NCBI GenBank assembly: GCA_964397545.1 | Contig: CAYNIW010000012.1 | Coordinates: forward strand, 1-61,130 | Direction: 5' to 3' | From: JAFGIG01 sp964397545 | GTDB lineage: Bacteria > SDB-A | Length of the DNA: 61,130 nucleotides | Shown: piece after piece, positions 16,964 through 25,400 of the stretch | How the letters are laid out: the number at the start of each line of letters is the position of its first letter | How positions within the stretch are numbered: the first letter of the stretch is position 1 | Notes under the pieces: generated by a model | Database searches by the model: none | What the model saw: the letters and a program-made list of their open reading frames with translations, nothing else | What the model was told of the DNA's origin: nothing | Program-made: the position numbers and the translations under genes

Positions 16964-18999
16964 TCTACTATAAAAGCATCGGACCAGTCGGGTCTCGGAG
17001 GCTCTTCGTCATTTGACAGCATTTCTCTCCATTTGCTGTCTGTCAACCTGTCATCCATGGGCCACGGAAATTCATAATATGAAAAAACACCTCCGGCAGA
17101 CAGCTGAGGTTTTCCTCCAAATCCAGGAGTTATGACAAAAATTCTGAAAATCTTTCCCGTTGCTTCCTGAAGAACTCTTCCTGTCGGATCTGTCGCCACA
17201 TCCGTCACAAGACCCGCCCATTCATAATCAGGATTTCCGGCTCTTTCATCGGCGGATTGTAGGACTATCCATTCGAGCCAGCTTCCGAAGTAATAGAGAC
17301 GGTCAAAGTCATCATGAGTCATCTCGGTGCCGTCGAGTTCTTTGATGGACACCGACAATAAAAATTCGGCGTATTCATCAATGATAGATAAAAGTTCTTT
17401 GGAATCTTCCAAATCTGCTCCGGTTTTGTCAAGCGCTTCCCTTGTAAGTTCAACGAGCCGGGAGAGACAGAAATAAAATTCAGGAACAGGTTCGACATGG
17501 CAGATATATTTCTCGTATGGGATGTCTTCTCCGCACTCTGCCATAATCTGAGTCGCATATAGGACAGTATCATGCTTGAGTTCCGTCCAGCTGGCGAGCG
17601 CCGCGTATATCTGCCTCAGAGCCCATTTCAGCGACCTCATGTATTTGGGATACGACTGACCTTTTTCTTGCGTGTAAATCCTCAGAGTGTAAAGCCAATA
17701 CATATAGACACTGCTCTCCCATTGAGCAATTTCTATTTCTGAAATTTTCTCTCTCAAATCCGCCATGTTTTCGTTGAAATTGAGAAATGAAGTGTCTCCT
17801 TCCGCTTCGAGGATGCCAAGCGCTGTTTCATTTCCCATAGCCGCCAAGACATCGAGACCCTTCGGAAGCATTCGCGGATCGGACAGCGTCCCGACCCTAT
17901 CAAAAACCAATTCCTGAAATATATAAGAGTCGAGGACGAACCTCATACCCATGAATCTGAAATAATTGGACTTCTCATCTGTCCTGAAGGGCAATTGGGC
18001 TGATTTGTCTAAGCTTTTTAAAGCGGCGAGAAATACAGTTTGGTTCAAAATACCCGTGAGGGAAGATTTTTCAGGAGAATTTCCGTAAACTTTCCTGAAC
18101 TCGGACACGACATCGGACACTGTCAAATCTTTTGATTTACCGACGAAATACTCCATTGTCAAGTATATATCTTCCCATTGAGTTAATATTTCCGGATCAG
18201 ACATCAGTTTAGCGAACATAACAATTCTATCCAGATCATCAGGGTCATCGCCTGTGAAGGAAATCCTGCCATACCACATCATTGCTCTGAAATAGCTTTC
18301 TCTATACGGCTTCCCCTCGTAGTGGCCTCTCGGTTTATATTGGCTGTAATCCTCTTCGTAAATTCTCCCGTCTGAAGACATAAGGACGCATATTTCAATG
18401 CCTTGAGCCCTTAATATTCTCTCCAGCTCGTATTCCGCTTTCTCCCTTACCTGCGGGGGGATCATCGTCCTGTTGCCTCCGAGCAGAAATTTTGCAATTT
18501 CAAAATATGTCCACACGTCCTGAGCCGCATCTTCCAACCGAGTCCCCTTGAACTCGAGATAATTGTTTTTGGCTTCATCACAGAGTTCTTCTGTCAGAGA
18601 GAGAAGTTTCTCTCTTAAATACATATCCTCAAGGTCTCTTATAATTTTATTAAAAGCGAGATGATAGGCGTGCAACATAGCGTCCGCCGTCACATAGGCG
18701 GGGATAGAATCGTATCTGAAATTCTCATACAAGGGATAAAAATCCCTCGATCTGGAAGGGAGCACAATAAAACCGTTTTTGCAGAGAAATTCAGTCTGAC
18801 GGCTGTTAAGATCTGCCAGTTCGAGAAACAAGATTTTTTCCGCTTTTACGGGATACTCAAAATCCACTCCTCTGTAAGTGGGTGGAATCATGTGTGCTAT
18901 AATGGTTTCATAGCCCGAAGCGCTTGGATAAGCGACTGAGTAATTGCCTGATATTGAAAACAGCAGAATAAGGAAAATAAATTTTTTGCAGGACTGCAT
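16960..18999 (-). CDS. Exported DUF3160-family protein
   Basis: The 679-residue protein has a signal peptide (KKFIFLILLFSISGNYSVAY) and then the mostly helical DUF3160 body. The family pattern is clear: NGFIVLPS, then VTADAMLHAYHLAFNKII. No enzymatic motif is visible and the family has no assigned function. It recurs in secreted proteins of WOR-3, Cloacimonadota and related groups. It shares a 4-base overlap with the PAP2 gene downstream. Confidence 0.82.
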   Translation of the reverse strand: MQSCKKFIFLILLFSISGNYSVAYPSASGYETIIAHMIPPTYRGVDFEYPVKAEKILFLELADLNSRQTEFLCKNGFIVLPSRSRDFYPLYENFRYDSIPAYVTADAMLHAYHLAFNKIIRDLEDMYLREKLLSLTEELCDEAKNNYLEFKGTRLEDAAQDVWTYFEIAKFLLGGNRTMIPPQVREKAEYELERILRAQGIEICVLMSSDGRIYEEDYSQYKPRGHYEGKPYRESYFRAMMWYGRISFTGDDPDDLDRIVMFAKLMSDPEILTQWEDIYLTMEYFVGKSKDLTVSDVVSEFRKVYGNSPEKSSLTGILNQTVFLAALKSLDKSAQLPFRTDEKSNYFRFMGMRFVLDSYIFQELVFDRVGTLSDPRMLPKGLDVLAAMGNETALGILEAEGDTSFLNFNENMADLREKISEIEIAQWESSVYMYWLYTLRIYTQEKGQSYPKYMRSLKWALRQIYAALASWTELKHDTVLYATQIMAECGEDIPYEKYICHVEPVPEFYFCLSRLVELTREALDKTGADLEDSKELLSIIDEYAEFLLSVSIKELDGTEMTHDDFDRLYYFGSWLEWIVLQSADERAGNPDYEWAGLVTDVATDPTGRVLQEATGKIFRIFVITPGFGGKPQLSAGGVFSYYEFPWPMDDRLTDSKWREMLSNDEEPPRPDWSDAFIVE

Positions 19000-19061
19000 T
19001 TTTCCTCCATTGATTGTGCCTAATAGAAAAATATCACGAAAACCGGTTTAATAAAACATTT

Positions 19062-19691
19062 TCAGTTTTCACAGGCGGAAAATACTTTAATTATAAATTC
19101 GTCTTCCGAAGAGATTATTTTCAACTCTCTGAGGTCTAAACCCGTCTGAATTCCGCAAAACCTGTAAAAACCGAAACCACTCCATTTCCACAGAGCTATA
19201 ACGGAGGATTTTTCTTTCCAGCAGGTGTAATCGCTCTCAAGGGCTGTGATCACTCCTTCTCCGGGGATAAGTTCAATTTCGTTGAAAGGAATGAACATGG
19301 GAGATCCTGCCCATAAAAGTTTTGTCTTTTCTTCCTCTGACTTTCTCCCGAAAACGAATATACTGCACGAAAAACCTCTTTCGTCCCGGTTTTGAGCGAT
19401 AGGGGTTCTTTCATCATGCCATTCGGCTATGGGCCAGTCCCTGAAAGGCCTTTCGAGGAGATATATTTCTTCTGAAATACCATCTCCGTCCAAATCTCCT
19501 ATACAGGAGTCTATTATGGAATATTCATCTGAAATAAGATCTCTGCCGAGATATATGCCGGTTACGTAATATTCAAAAATCCTAACATCTTTCAGAGCAT
19601 CTGTTGTATCGTTCAACCGGAAAATAAGCGTGTCGGATACCCGGAAATATTCTATAGAGGAGAATAAAAATAGAACAAATAACTGCGGCAT
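19062..19691 (-). CDS. Hypothetical exported protein with one VCBS-like motif
   Basis: This 209-residue protein is not recognised. The N-terminus is hydrophobic (MPQLFVLFLFSSIEYF), suggesting export. A single calcium-loop-like motif, IGDLDGDGISEEIYLLE, lies near residue 68. Two cysteines in the C-terminal half could pair. The ATG follows directly after the TAG of the CoA-binding gene, so it is probably co-translated with the iron-stress operon. Function unknown. Confidence 0.65.
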   Translation of the reverse strand: MPQLFVLFLFSSIEYFRVSDTLIFRLNDTTDALKDVRIFEYYVTGIYLGRDLISDEYSIIDSCIGDLDGDGISEEIYLLERPFRDWPIAEWHDERTPIAQNRDERGFSCSIFVFGRKSEEEKTKLLWAGSPMFIPFNEIELIPGEGVITALESDYTCWKEKSSVIALWKWSGFGFYRFCGIQTGLDLRELKIISSEDEFIIKVFSACEN

Positions 19692-20054
19692 CTAATACTG
19701 AGCCATCACACAACCTTTTGCCGAATACTTTATCTGGGGATGTCTTTCAAGAAACTCTTTCGACTTTTCACTGAAAGTCCCGGGCTGAAACCAGAAATTT
19801 TTATAGCCTCTATCTACGGCTTTTTTAAGGACCTCAAACGATCCATCACTCGGAATTACAAAAACAATCAGGTCTGTATTTTCAGGCAATTCCTCTATTG
19901 ATGAATAAACCCTTTCATTTTCAATAATTCCACCTTTTTTGTTTACAGGGAAAATTTCGTATCCTTTCCTTTTGAGGTCGCGGACTATAAGGTTTCCGAA
20001 CTTATTTCTGTCTCCTGAAGCCCCGACAACTGCGATTTTTTTTATAGGGTTCAT
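19692..20054 (-). CDS. CoA-binding-domain protein (YccU-like)
   Basis: The 120-residue protein is one Rossmann CoA-binding domain of the YccU type: IAVVGASGDRNKFGN at the start, then YEIFPVNKKGG and a late FWFQPGTFSEKS. Members bind CoA or similar nucleotides; no precise function is established. It overlaps the SufB/D-like gene by 4 bases and is the sixth gene of the unit. Confidence 0.85.
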   Translation of the reverse strand: MNPIKKIAVVGASGDRNKFGNLIVRDLKRKGYEIFPVNKKGGIIENERVYSSIEELPENTDLIVFVIPSDGSFEVLKKAVDRGYKNFWFQPGTFSEKSKEFLERHPQIKYSAKGCVMAQY

Positions 20055-21001
20055 TCCGCGAGCATGCCTTGTATTATCAGCTCTTCAGCGGATTCTTCGC
20101 TCATTCCTCTGGACATAAGAGTTTCGAGCTGTCTGTTGTCAACGCTTCCGATTGCCGCCTCATGAGTTACATGGGCTTTGGGATGCCTGACCTCTACAAT
20201 CGGAACGGCATTAGCAGTAGCGTCATCCATTACTATTTCCTTGCAGTCGACATGCCCTCTCGCATAAGCGCCTGACGCTATTATCTTGTTGAATACTTCA
20301 GCTCTTGAATGGTCTCTGAGAGCGATTTTTGTCTTGAGGACACCTCTTGAATTTTCTCCTTCGAGAAATCCGGTTTCTTTTATCCTTATTATGTCGTCTT
20401 CGGTTCCGTTTATTCTCGCGGACATCTCGAGAATTGAATTTTTTGAGCACCTCGCCTCATAGTCGATATCTATAACTCCAACGCGTCCTTTGAGAAGTTC
20501 AAATTCGGTGGCAAACCTCGCCCCTTCTCCTATTTCCACGAGAGTTTTCGGCACTACTTTCACGCCTCCTTTATCGCTGTGGACATGCCTTTCGAAATAT
20601 CTGAAGACTGAATTTTTTTCGAGTTTAATTTTTCCCTTCATCAAATGCTGAACATCAATGGCGTTAGGGAAAACGCAGTGTGCGAGAGCCGACATCGAAG
20701 CTCCTTCGGATATAACCGCTTCAATTATTATGTTCTGTATTCCCTGCTCAGGAAGCATTCCAAAACAAAGATGAACGGGTTTTTGGATTATAACTCCCTG
20801 GGCAAGTTCAATTAAAATGTGAAGCCCGTTTTCTACGGGCTGGGTCTGGACGGTTAGCCCATCTACTCCCCTTATACTTACAACCCTGTCATGATTTATG
20901 ATAACATGAGCGACTTCGGGATTAGCCAGGTCTTTCAAGTCCTGTCCTGTTTTTGAAAAAAGTTCCTCTGCTCTGCCGTCTTTTTCCATGTAAAGCCTCA
21001 A
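20051..21001 (-). CDS. SufB/SufD-like Fe-S scaffold (minimal, SmsB-like)
   Basis: The 316-residue protein is a short SufB/SufD core. It has beta-helix repeats and the conserved C-terminus (VPIVEVRHPKAHVTHEAAIG, then ESAEELIIQGML). The standard SufB N-terminal region is absent, as in the two-component SUF-like minimal systems of archaea and strict anaerobes. It is the partner of SufC and builds Fe-S clusters. No SufE, SufS or SufU lies in this window. It overlaps SufC by 4 bases. Confidence 0.88.
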   Translation of the reverse strand: MRLYMEKDGRAEELFSKTGQDLKDLANPEVAHVIINHDRVVSIRGVDGLTVQTQPVENGLHILIELAQGVIIQKPVHLCFGMLPEQGIQNIIIEAVISEGASMSALAHCVFPNAIDVQHLMKGKIKLEKNSVFRYFERHVHSDKGGVKVVPKTLVEIGEGARFATEFELLKGRVGVIDIDYEARCSKNSILEMSARINGTEDDIIRIKETGFLEGENSRGVLKTKIALRDHSRAEVFNKIIASGAYARGHVDCKEIVMDDATANAVPIVEVRHPKAHVTHEAAIGSVDNRQLETLMSRGMSEESAEELIIQGMLAE

Positions 21002-21741
21002 TCAGGCCTGTTCTTGTGAGAACACGGTATGCACTTGTTCTTGAAATATCTGGATATCTTGCTTACGGAGCCTTTGTCGACTATTCTTCCGTCGCATAAA
21101 AGAAAAGCGTGATCGGCGTGTTTTAAGACTTCCAGACTGTGAGTTATCATTATAACTGTCGTCCCTTTTTCTTTGAGCATACGGACGACATTGAAAATCC
21201 TGCTCAGAGATTCCACATCAATCCCGGAATCGGGTTCGTCGAGAATCGCCAATTTGGGTTTCATTGTATAGATAGATGCGAGTTCAATTTTTTTTCTTTC
21301 GCCTCCACTCAGCGTTTTATCGACGCTTCTTGCAAGGTATTCTTCAGGGTCTAAACCCACTATCCCCAGCGCTTTGGCTGCAGATTTTCCTGAAGGCGCC
21401 CCAAGTGCGCAGGTGACGAAATCCCGGACTTTCAGCCCTTCGTATCTTGCCGGCTCCTGCCAGGCGAGAGTCATTCCGAGAGAAGCTCTCTCTTGGATGC
21501 TTAAATCCTTCAACGATTTATTTTTGAAAAATATCTCGCCCTCGAAATCGCGATAGCCGGAAAGCCCCATGAGGATTCCGGCCAGCGTCGATTTTCCCGC
21601 GCCGTTAGGTCCGACGACGGCGTGAACGTGCCCTTTCCATATATCCGCGCTCAGATCGTTTATAATCCTCTTGCCGTTGAGAGAAAGAGCGAGATTTCTT
21701 ATCTCGAGGATATTTTTTCTGGACGCGGATGCTTTTTTCAT
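20998..21741 (-). CDS. sufC: SufC-type ABC ATPase
   Basis: The 247-residue ATPase has Walker A GPNGAGKST near 42, the Q-loop WQEPARYEG, signature LSGGERKK near 144 and Walker B LAILDEPDSGID, plus the switch His in MITHS. The EPARYEG-type Q-loop and the acidic DEPDSGID sequence are SufC-like. It pairs with the SufB/D gene downstream and energises cluster assembly. It overlaps the ferritin stop by 4 bases. Confidence 0.93.
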   Translation of the reverse strand: MKKASASRKNILEIRNLALSLNGKRIINDLSADIWKGHVHAVVGPNGAGKSTLAGILMGLSGYRDFEGEIFFKNKSLKDLSIQERASLGMTLAWQEPARYEGLKVRDFVTCALGAPSGKSAAKALGIVGLDPEEYLARSVDKTLSGGERKKIELASIYTMKPKLAILDEPDSGIDVESLSRIFNVVRMLKEKGTTVIMITHSLEVLKHADHAFLLCDGRIVDKGSVSKISRYFKNKCIPCSHKNRPD

Positions 21742-22226
21742 TGCCTCGCGCCGAGTTCCTTGTCGAGCATGAAAAGACCGTTTTTGCTTTCTTTTATCAT
21801 TTCGAGTCTGTTTAGTATCTCATCGGCGCTCGCCTCTTCCTCTACCTGTTCGGTTACAAACCACTGAAGAAAAATTTCTGTGGCATAATCGTCAATACTC
21901 CTCGCAGTCTTGACGAGCCCGTTGATTAGAGAAGTGACGTGTTTTTCGTGTTCGAGAGTTTTTTTGAACACATCAACCGGAGACGGCCAGTCCTTTTCAG
22001 GGGTCTCGATTTTAGCGAGCTCCGCTCTTCCTCCTCTTTCGATTATAAAATCGTATATTTTCATGGCGTGGCCGAGCTCTTCTTTTGCCTGAACCTTCAT
22101 CCAGTTGGCGAATCCCTTGAGGTTTTTCTCCTCGAAATATGCGGACATTGAAAGATACAGGTAAGCTGAATACAATTCAGCGTTTACTTGTCCGTTTAGC
22201 TGTTTGAGCATATTCTGGTCTATCAT
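21738..22226 (-). CDS. Non-haem ferritin
   Basis: The 162-residue four-helix protein keeps the ferroxidase ligands: Glu in NAELYSAYLYLS, the EELGHA motif, and the second-half Glu/Gln positions in FLQWFVTEQVEEE. It stores iron and limits Fenton chemistry. The frame opens further up at 22256, but ATG 22226 has AAAGGAG six bases upstream and begins with the normal ferritin N-terminus (MIDQNMLKQLNGQVNAE). It follows the superoxide reductase gene by 11 bases. Confidence 0.93.
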   Translation of the reverse strand: MIDQNMLKQLNGQVNAELYSAYLYLSMSAYFEEKNLKGFANWMKVQAKEELGHAMKIYDFIIERGGRAELAKIETPEKDWPSPVDVFKKTLEHEKHVTSLINGLVKTARSIDDYATEIFLQWFVTEQVEEEASADEILNRLEMIKESKNGLFMLDKELGARQ

Positions 22227-22237
22227 TTCATTCTCCT

Positions 22238-22621
22238 TTAGCTGCTTGCTGACCATAGTCCATGGATATTACAGTATTCCCTCGCGACTATTTCTCCTTC
22301 AGAGATATTTTTGAAGACAGCTTGTGGTGTTTCGCCGGGTTTTAGGAATTTTTTGCATACTTTATCGCCGCTTTGTATTTCTATCCATTCGATGTAATGA
22401 GCATCTTCCATGGGATGCTCGACGGATCCGACTTTCACTTTCACTTCTTGTGCCGCCTTTTCGATAACCGGCAGGTGTTTCTCTCCCGCTCCTTCTTTGG
22501 TGAGCTCATCTTTTAATTTCATCGGCTGTCCGCAGCAGACAAGAGCCTCGGCTCCCGCATGAAGAACCTCGACTATGTTGCCGCAGATATCGCATTTATA
22601 GATCTGTAATTTTTTTGTCAT
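22238..22621 (-). CDS. dfx: Desulfoferrodoxin (superoxide reductase, 2Fe class)
   Basis: The 127-residue protein has an N-terminal desulforedoxin domain (YKCDICGN and LVCCGQPM, four Cys for centre I). The C-terminal superoxide reductase domain has SVEHPMEDAHYIEWIEI and REYCNIHGLW, giving the His4-Cys centre II. It reduces superoxide to peroxide without making oxygen, typical of anaerobes. Ribosome site AAGGAGG. Rubredoxin, its normal electron donor, is present as a domain in the gene just upstream. Confidence 0.95.
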   Translation of the reverse strand: MTKKLQIYKCDICGNIVEVLHAGAEALVCCGQPMKLKDELTKEGAGEKHLPVIEKAAQEVKVKVGSVEHPMEDAHYIEWIEIQSGDKVCKKFLKPGETPQAVFKNISEGEIVAREYCNIHGLWSASS

Positions 22622-22638
22622 TTTTTACCTCCTTATAA

Positions 22639-23328
22639 TCAGGATTGTGGGGAAAAAGAATCTTTCCCTGCTCCGCAGACAGGGCATACCCAGTCCTTGG
22701 GAATGTCTTCAAAAGCTGTTCCGGGAACAATATTTGAATCCGGATCTCCTTGAGCCGGATCATAAATGTATCCGCAGACATCGCAGATGTATTTCTGCAT
22801 TTTTCCCTCCTTTTTATTTTCTTCTTTTTTTATATATGTCGGAGCATTTTTCGGTGAAAGCCCTTTTTTGACATTGTGATAAAAGCTGTATGTCATGGGT
22901 TCATCTTCACTGCAGACCTTTGCATCGACTACTCTTCCTATAAAGAGAGTATGGCTTCCAACGTCAATATCCCGGACAATCTCGAGTTCGAAAAAACCTG
23001 TGGTGTAATCCAAAACTATCGGGACTCCGAGCTTTCCTATTTTATAGTTTATCCCCTCGAACTTGTCTATGTCCCTTCCACTCTTGAAGCCGAAAGTGCC
23101 GATTATTTTCATCGGAGCTTTCTCGGTGAGTATAGACAGCGCCGCCACGCGGCTTTCCATTATATATTCGTGGGTGAGATTTTTTTTGTTTATACTCATT
23201 GCAATCTGAGGTGGATCGGAAGTAACTTGAAAGCATGTGTTTACAATCTGGCCGTTGAATTTGGATTCTTTTTTGGAGCAAGCTATATAGACGCCGTAAC
23301 TCAATTTATAAAAACACTTGGAGTCCAT
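22639..23328 (-). CDS. hrb: Flavin reductase-rubredoxin fusion (Hrb-like, high-molecular-weight rubredoxin)
   Basis: Residues 1-165 form a flavoredoxin/flavin reductase-like FMN domain (KLSYGVYIACSKKESKFNG, DVGSHTLFIGRVVDA). A Lys/Glu linker joins it to a rubredoxin (about 177-229) with CDVCGYIYDP and CPVCGAGKD. Such fusions take electrons from NAD(P)H and pass them to flavodiiron or superoxide reductases. It is the first gene of the stress operon, with GGAGG before its ATG, and is likely the donor for the adjacent desulfoferrodoxin. Confidence 0.92.
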   Translation of the reverse strand: MDSKCFYKLSYGVYIACSKKESKFNGQIVNTCFQVTSDPPQIAMSINKKNLTHEYIMESRVAALSILTEKAPMKIIGTFGFKSGRDIDKFEGINYKIGKLGVPIVLDYTTGFFELEIVRDIDVGSHTLFIGRVVDAKVCSEDEPMTYSFYHNVKKGLSPKNAPTYIKKEENKKEGKMQKYICDVCGYIYDPAQGDPDSNIVPGTAFEDIPKDWVCPVCGAGKDSFSPQS

Positions 23329-23419
23329 CTTATCCTCCGTTCATTTATCTAAAAGATACCTTATTTTTGTTAGATTACAACCCCAATATCTAAATATTTA
23401 TTTTTTTTACTAAATGAAT

Positions 23420-23425
23420 TATAAT
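23420..23425 (+). promoter_or_regulatory. Probable -10 element (TATAAT) for the SUMF1-like gene
   Basis: A consensus TATAAT lies 25-30 bases before the ATG at 23450, in the AT-rich divergent spacer to the hrb gene. A -35 element is only weakly recognisable. Its position argues against translation from the earlier ATG at 23414. Confidence 0.4.
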
Positions 23426-23449
23426 CTTTCTCAACAAAAGGAGAGAAGG

Positions 23450-24715
23450 ATGAATAAGAACTGTCCCAATTGTTTTTTCCCAACGAGTGAAAAAGACCTA
23501 AAATGCCCTAATTGCGGGTTTAAGCTCGTCAAGGACCCTCCTCCCCCTCCAGACGATCTGCCCCCGCCGCCACCTATGTCTGAAGAACCTCCGAAATTAA
23601 AAAAAGAAATTCCTGCGCCTCCCATGCCTGAGCCAAAACCGCGGAAGGAAAAATTTGACTATTACGATGAAGAGGGTAAAAAATCCAATACATTCAAGAT
23701 ATTTTTGTCCATAGTCATAATTTTATTCATTATAGCTGTTGGAACAGTTGTTTTGTCGAACAAATTTATGAAAAAGACTCCTGTTGTAACAGTGACAGAA
23801 CCTTCAAGAGAGTTACCACAAGGATATTCTTTTATTCCCGAGGGTATTTGCAGGATAGGCTCGACAAGACCTATATTCGATGACGAAAAACCCACATTCA
23901 GGATCAAAATAGACAGTTTTCTAATGAAGACAACACCTGTAACCAACGAAGAATTCTCTATATTTGTAAAAGAGACAGGATATGTCACCGACGCGGAAAA
24001 AGACTCTACAATAGGTTTTTATACTGACACTACCGGTTTTCAGCACGACGGAGGAACATGGCTCAGACCAAGAGGGCCTGAAGGACCCGACGCCCTGGCC
24101 GAACTGCCCGACCATCCGGTCGTCCAGATAACATGGTTTGATGCCGCGCGCTACTGCAACTGGCTTTCTCTTAAAGAAGGGTTTGAAATCCAATACGACA
24201 CTGTCTCATGGCAGTGTATTTACACTGACGGCTTCAGACTCCCAACCGAATATGAATTTGAATACGCCGCACAGGGAGGCAACATAGGAGCGTATCCATG
24301 GGGAGACGAATCGCCGGGTATAGAAAAAGGGCAGGCAAAAGCCAACCACGCAGGTTATTCTACAGTAGGTGAATACATACAGGATATGGAAAAAGGCGAT
24401 TTCACGTCCGTTTTCAGCCACATGGCAAAAGACGGGTTTAGCCACACCTCTCCAGTCAGATCTTTTCCTCCTAACAATTTCGGTCTTTTCGACATGGCGG
24501 GAAATGTCTGGCAGTGGTGCTCGAATTACTACTCCGGTTACCCTCCGGCTGGAAGCAATTACAACCCGAGAGGTCCTGAAACAGGAGAGTATAAATCAAT
24601 GAGAGGCGGCTCTTTCGGTCACGACTTCAGGTATCTCAGATGTTCGGCGAGAGGAAAAAACACTCCTTTCATGGCGATCGAACTCATAGGCTTCAGAACT
24701 GTCCGGTCATTCTGA
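23450..24715 (+). CDS. Zinc-ribbon membrane protein with SUMF1/FGE-like domain
   Basis: The 421-residue protein begins with a zinc ribbon (CPNCFF, CPNCGF), then a proline-rich stretch and one transmembrane helix (about 82-103). An extracytoplasmic FGE-sulfatase fold follows: IPEGICRIGS, TTPVTNEEF, FRLPTEYEFEYAAQG, NNFGLFDMAGNVWQW, MRGGSF and GFRTV. True formylglycine-generating enzymes have two active-site Cys just after GGSF. Here GGSFGHDFRYLRCSAR has no such pair, so a PvdO/NirV-like or binding role is likelier. ATG 23450 is chosen for the GGAGAGAAGG site before it. The next gene follows by 4 bases. Confidence 0.85.
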   Translation: MNKNCPNCFFPTSEKDLKCPNCGFKLVKDPPPPPDDLPPPPPMSEEPPKLKKEIPAPPMPEPKPRKEKFDYYDEEGKKSNTFKIFLSIVIILFIIAVGTVVLSNKFMKKTPVVTVTEPSRELPQGYSFIPEGICRIGSTRPIFDDEKPTFRIKIDSFLMKTTPVTNEEFSIFVKETGYVTDAEKDSTIGFYTDTTGFQHDGGTWLRPRGPEGPDALAELPDHPVVQITWFDAARYCNWLSLKEGFEIQYDTVSWQCIYTDGFRLPTEYEFEYAAQGGNIGAYPWGDESPGIEKGQAKANHAGYSTVGEYIQDMEKGDFTSVFSHMAKDGFSHTSPVRSFPPNNFGLFDMAGNVWQWCSNYYSGYPPAGSNYNPRGPETGEYKSMRGGSFGHDFRYLRCSARGKNTPFMAIELIGFRTVRSF

Positions 24716-24719
24716 AACA

Positions 24720-25400
24720 ATGCCGAAATATTTTTTTTACCTGCTGATAGTAACTCTTGTTCTCATCACTCTTGTGACAGCAGGTTACTGGCTTGAATCC
24801 GAAAAGGGAATCAAACCAATCACCGCTGAATACACTCCAATAATAATAGGCTCGTTGTTTTTTATTATATGGGTTTTTTTCGTCTTTATTGTCATAACAA
24901 TGGTCCACAGACGCTCGGATATATCGAAATTTTTAACTTTCATGACTGTTGAAAGAGTTCAAAAGCATTTTTTCATGGGAAGGCGCTATTTCGGACAATA
25001 CAGGGGGCGGCATATCGAAATATTCTATCGCCCTGCTATGAGGAATTCTCCCGCGAAACTGGAAATCACAACCCCATGTTTAATGCCTTATAGCGCCGTC
25101 TTCTACTCGTCAAGATTCCTTTTCCGAAAAACCAATCTGGAAAACCGCAGTGCCGTCCAAATCGGAGGAAAGAAAATCAGGGTGAAAGCCGACAGCAGAG
25201 CCAACGCCGACCGGCTTTTTTCACTTTCTGTGATAAGGGAGGCTCTTGAGTTTTTCGTCGGAATAACTCCAAGATTCGGACATTTCATTTTATGGATAGA
25301 CCCGACGTCTCTTTTCCTCCAACTCACAGGTCTGCGGATCAAACTCGATCGAATCGAGGAGATAGCATCGCAGATTTACCGGCTCGACAGAAAAAACTAA
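24720..25400 (+). CDS. Hypothetical protein with two N-terminal membrane helices
   Basis: The 226-residue protein is not recognised. Two hydrophobic helices (about 5-22 and 41-62) precede a basic, soluble C-terminal domain of about 150 residues. It begins 4 bases after the SUMF1-like gene stop, so the two are probably one unit. Its stop overlaps the convergent stop of the C45-like gene by 4 bases, leaving no room for a terminator between them. Confidence 0.65.
   Translation: MPKYFFYLLIVTLVLITLVTAGYWLESEKGIKPITAEYTPIIIGSLFFIIWVFFVFIVITMVHRRSDISKFLTFMTVERVQKHFFMGRRYFGQYRGRHIEIFYRPAMRNSPAKLEITTPCLMPYSAVFYSSRFLFRKTNLENRSAVQIGGKKIRVKADSRANADRLFSLSVIREALEFFVGITPRFGHFILWIDPTSLFLQLTGLRIKLDRIEEIASQIYRLDRKN

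Noticed and set aside
23450..24715. Annotation as a functional formylglycine-generating enzyme
   Set aside because: The conserved active-site cysteine pair after GGSF is missing, so only the fold can be claimed.
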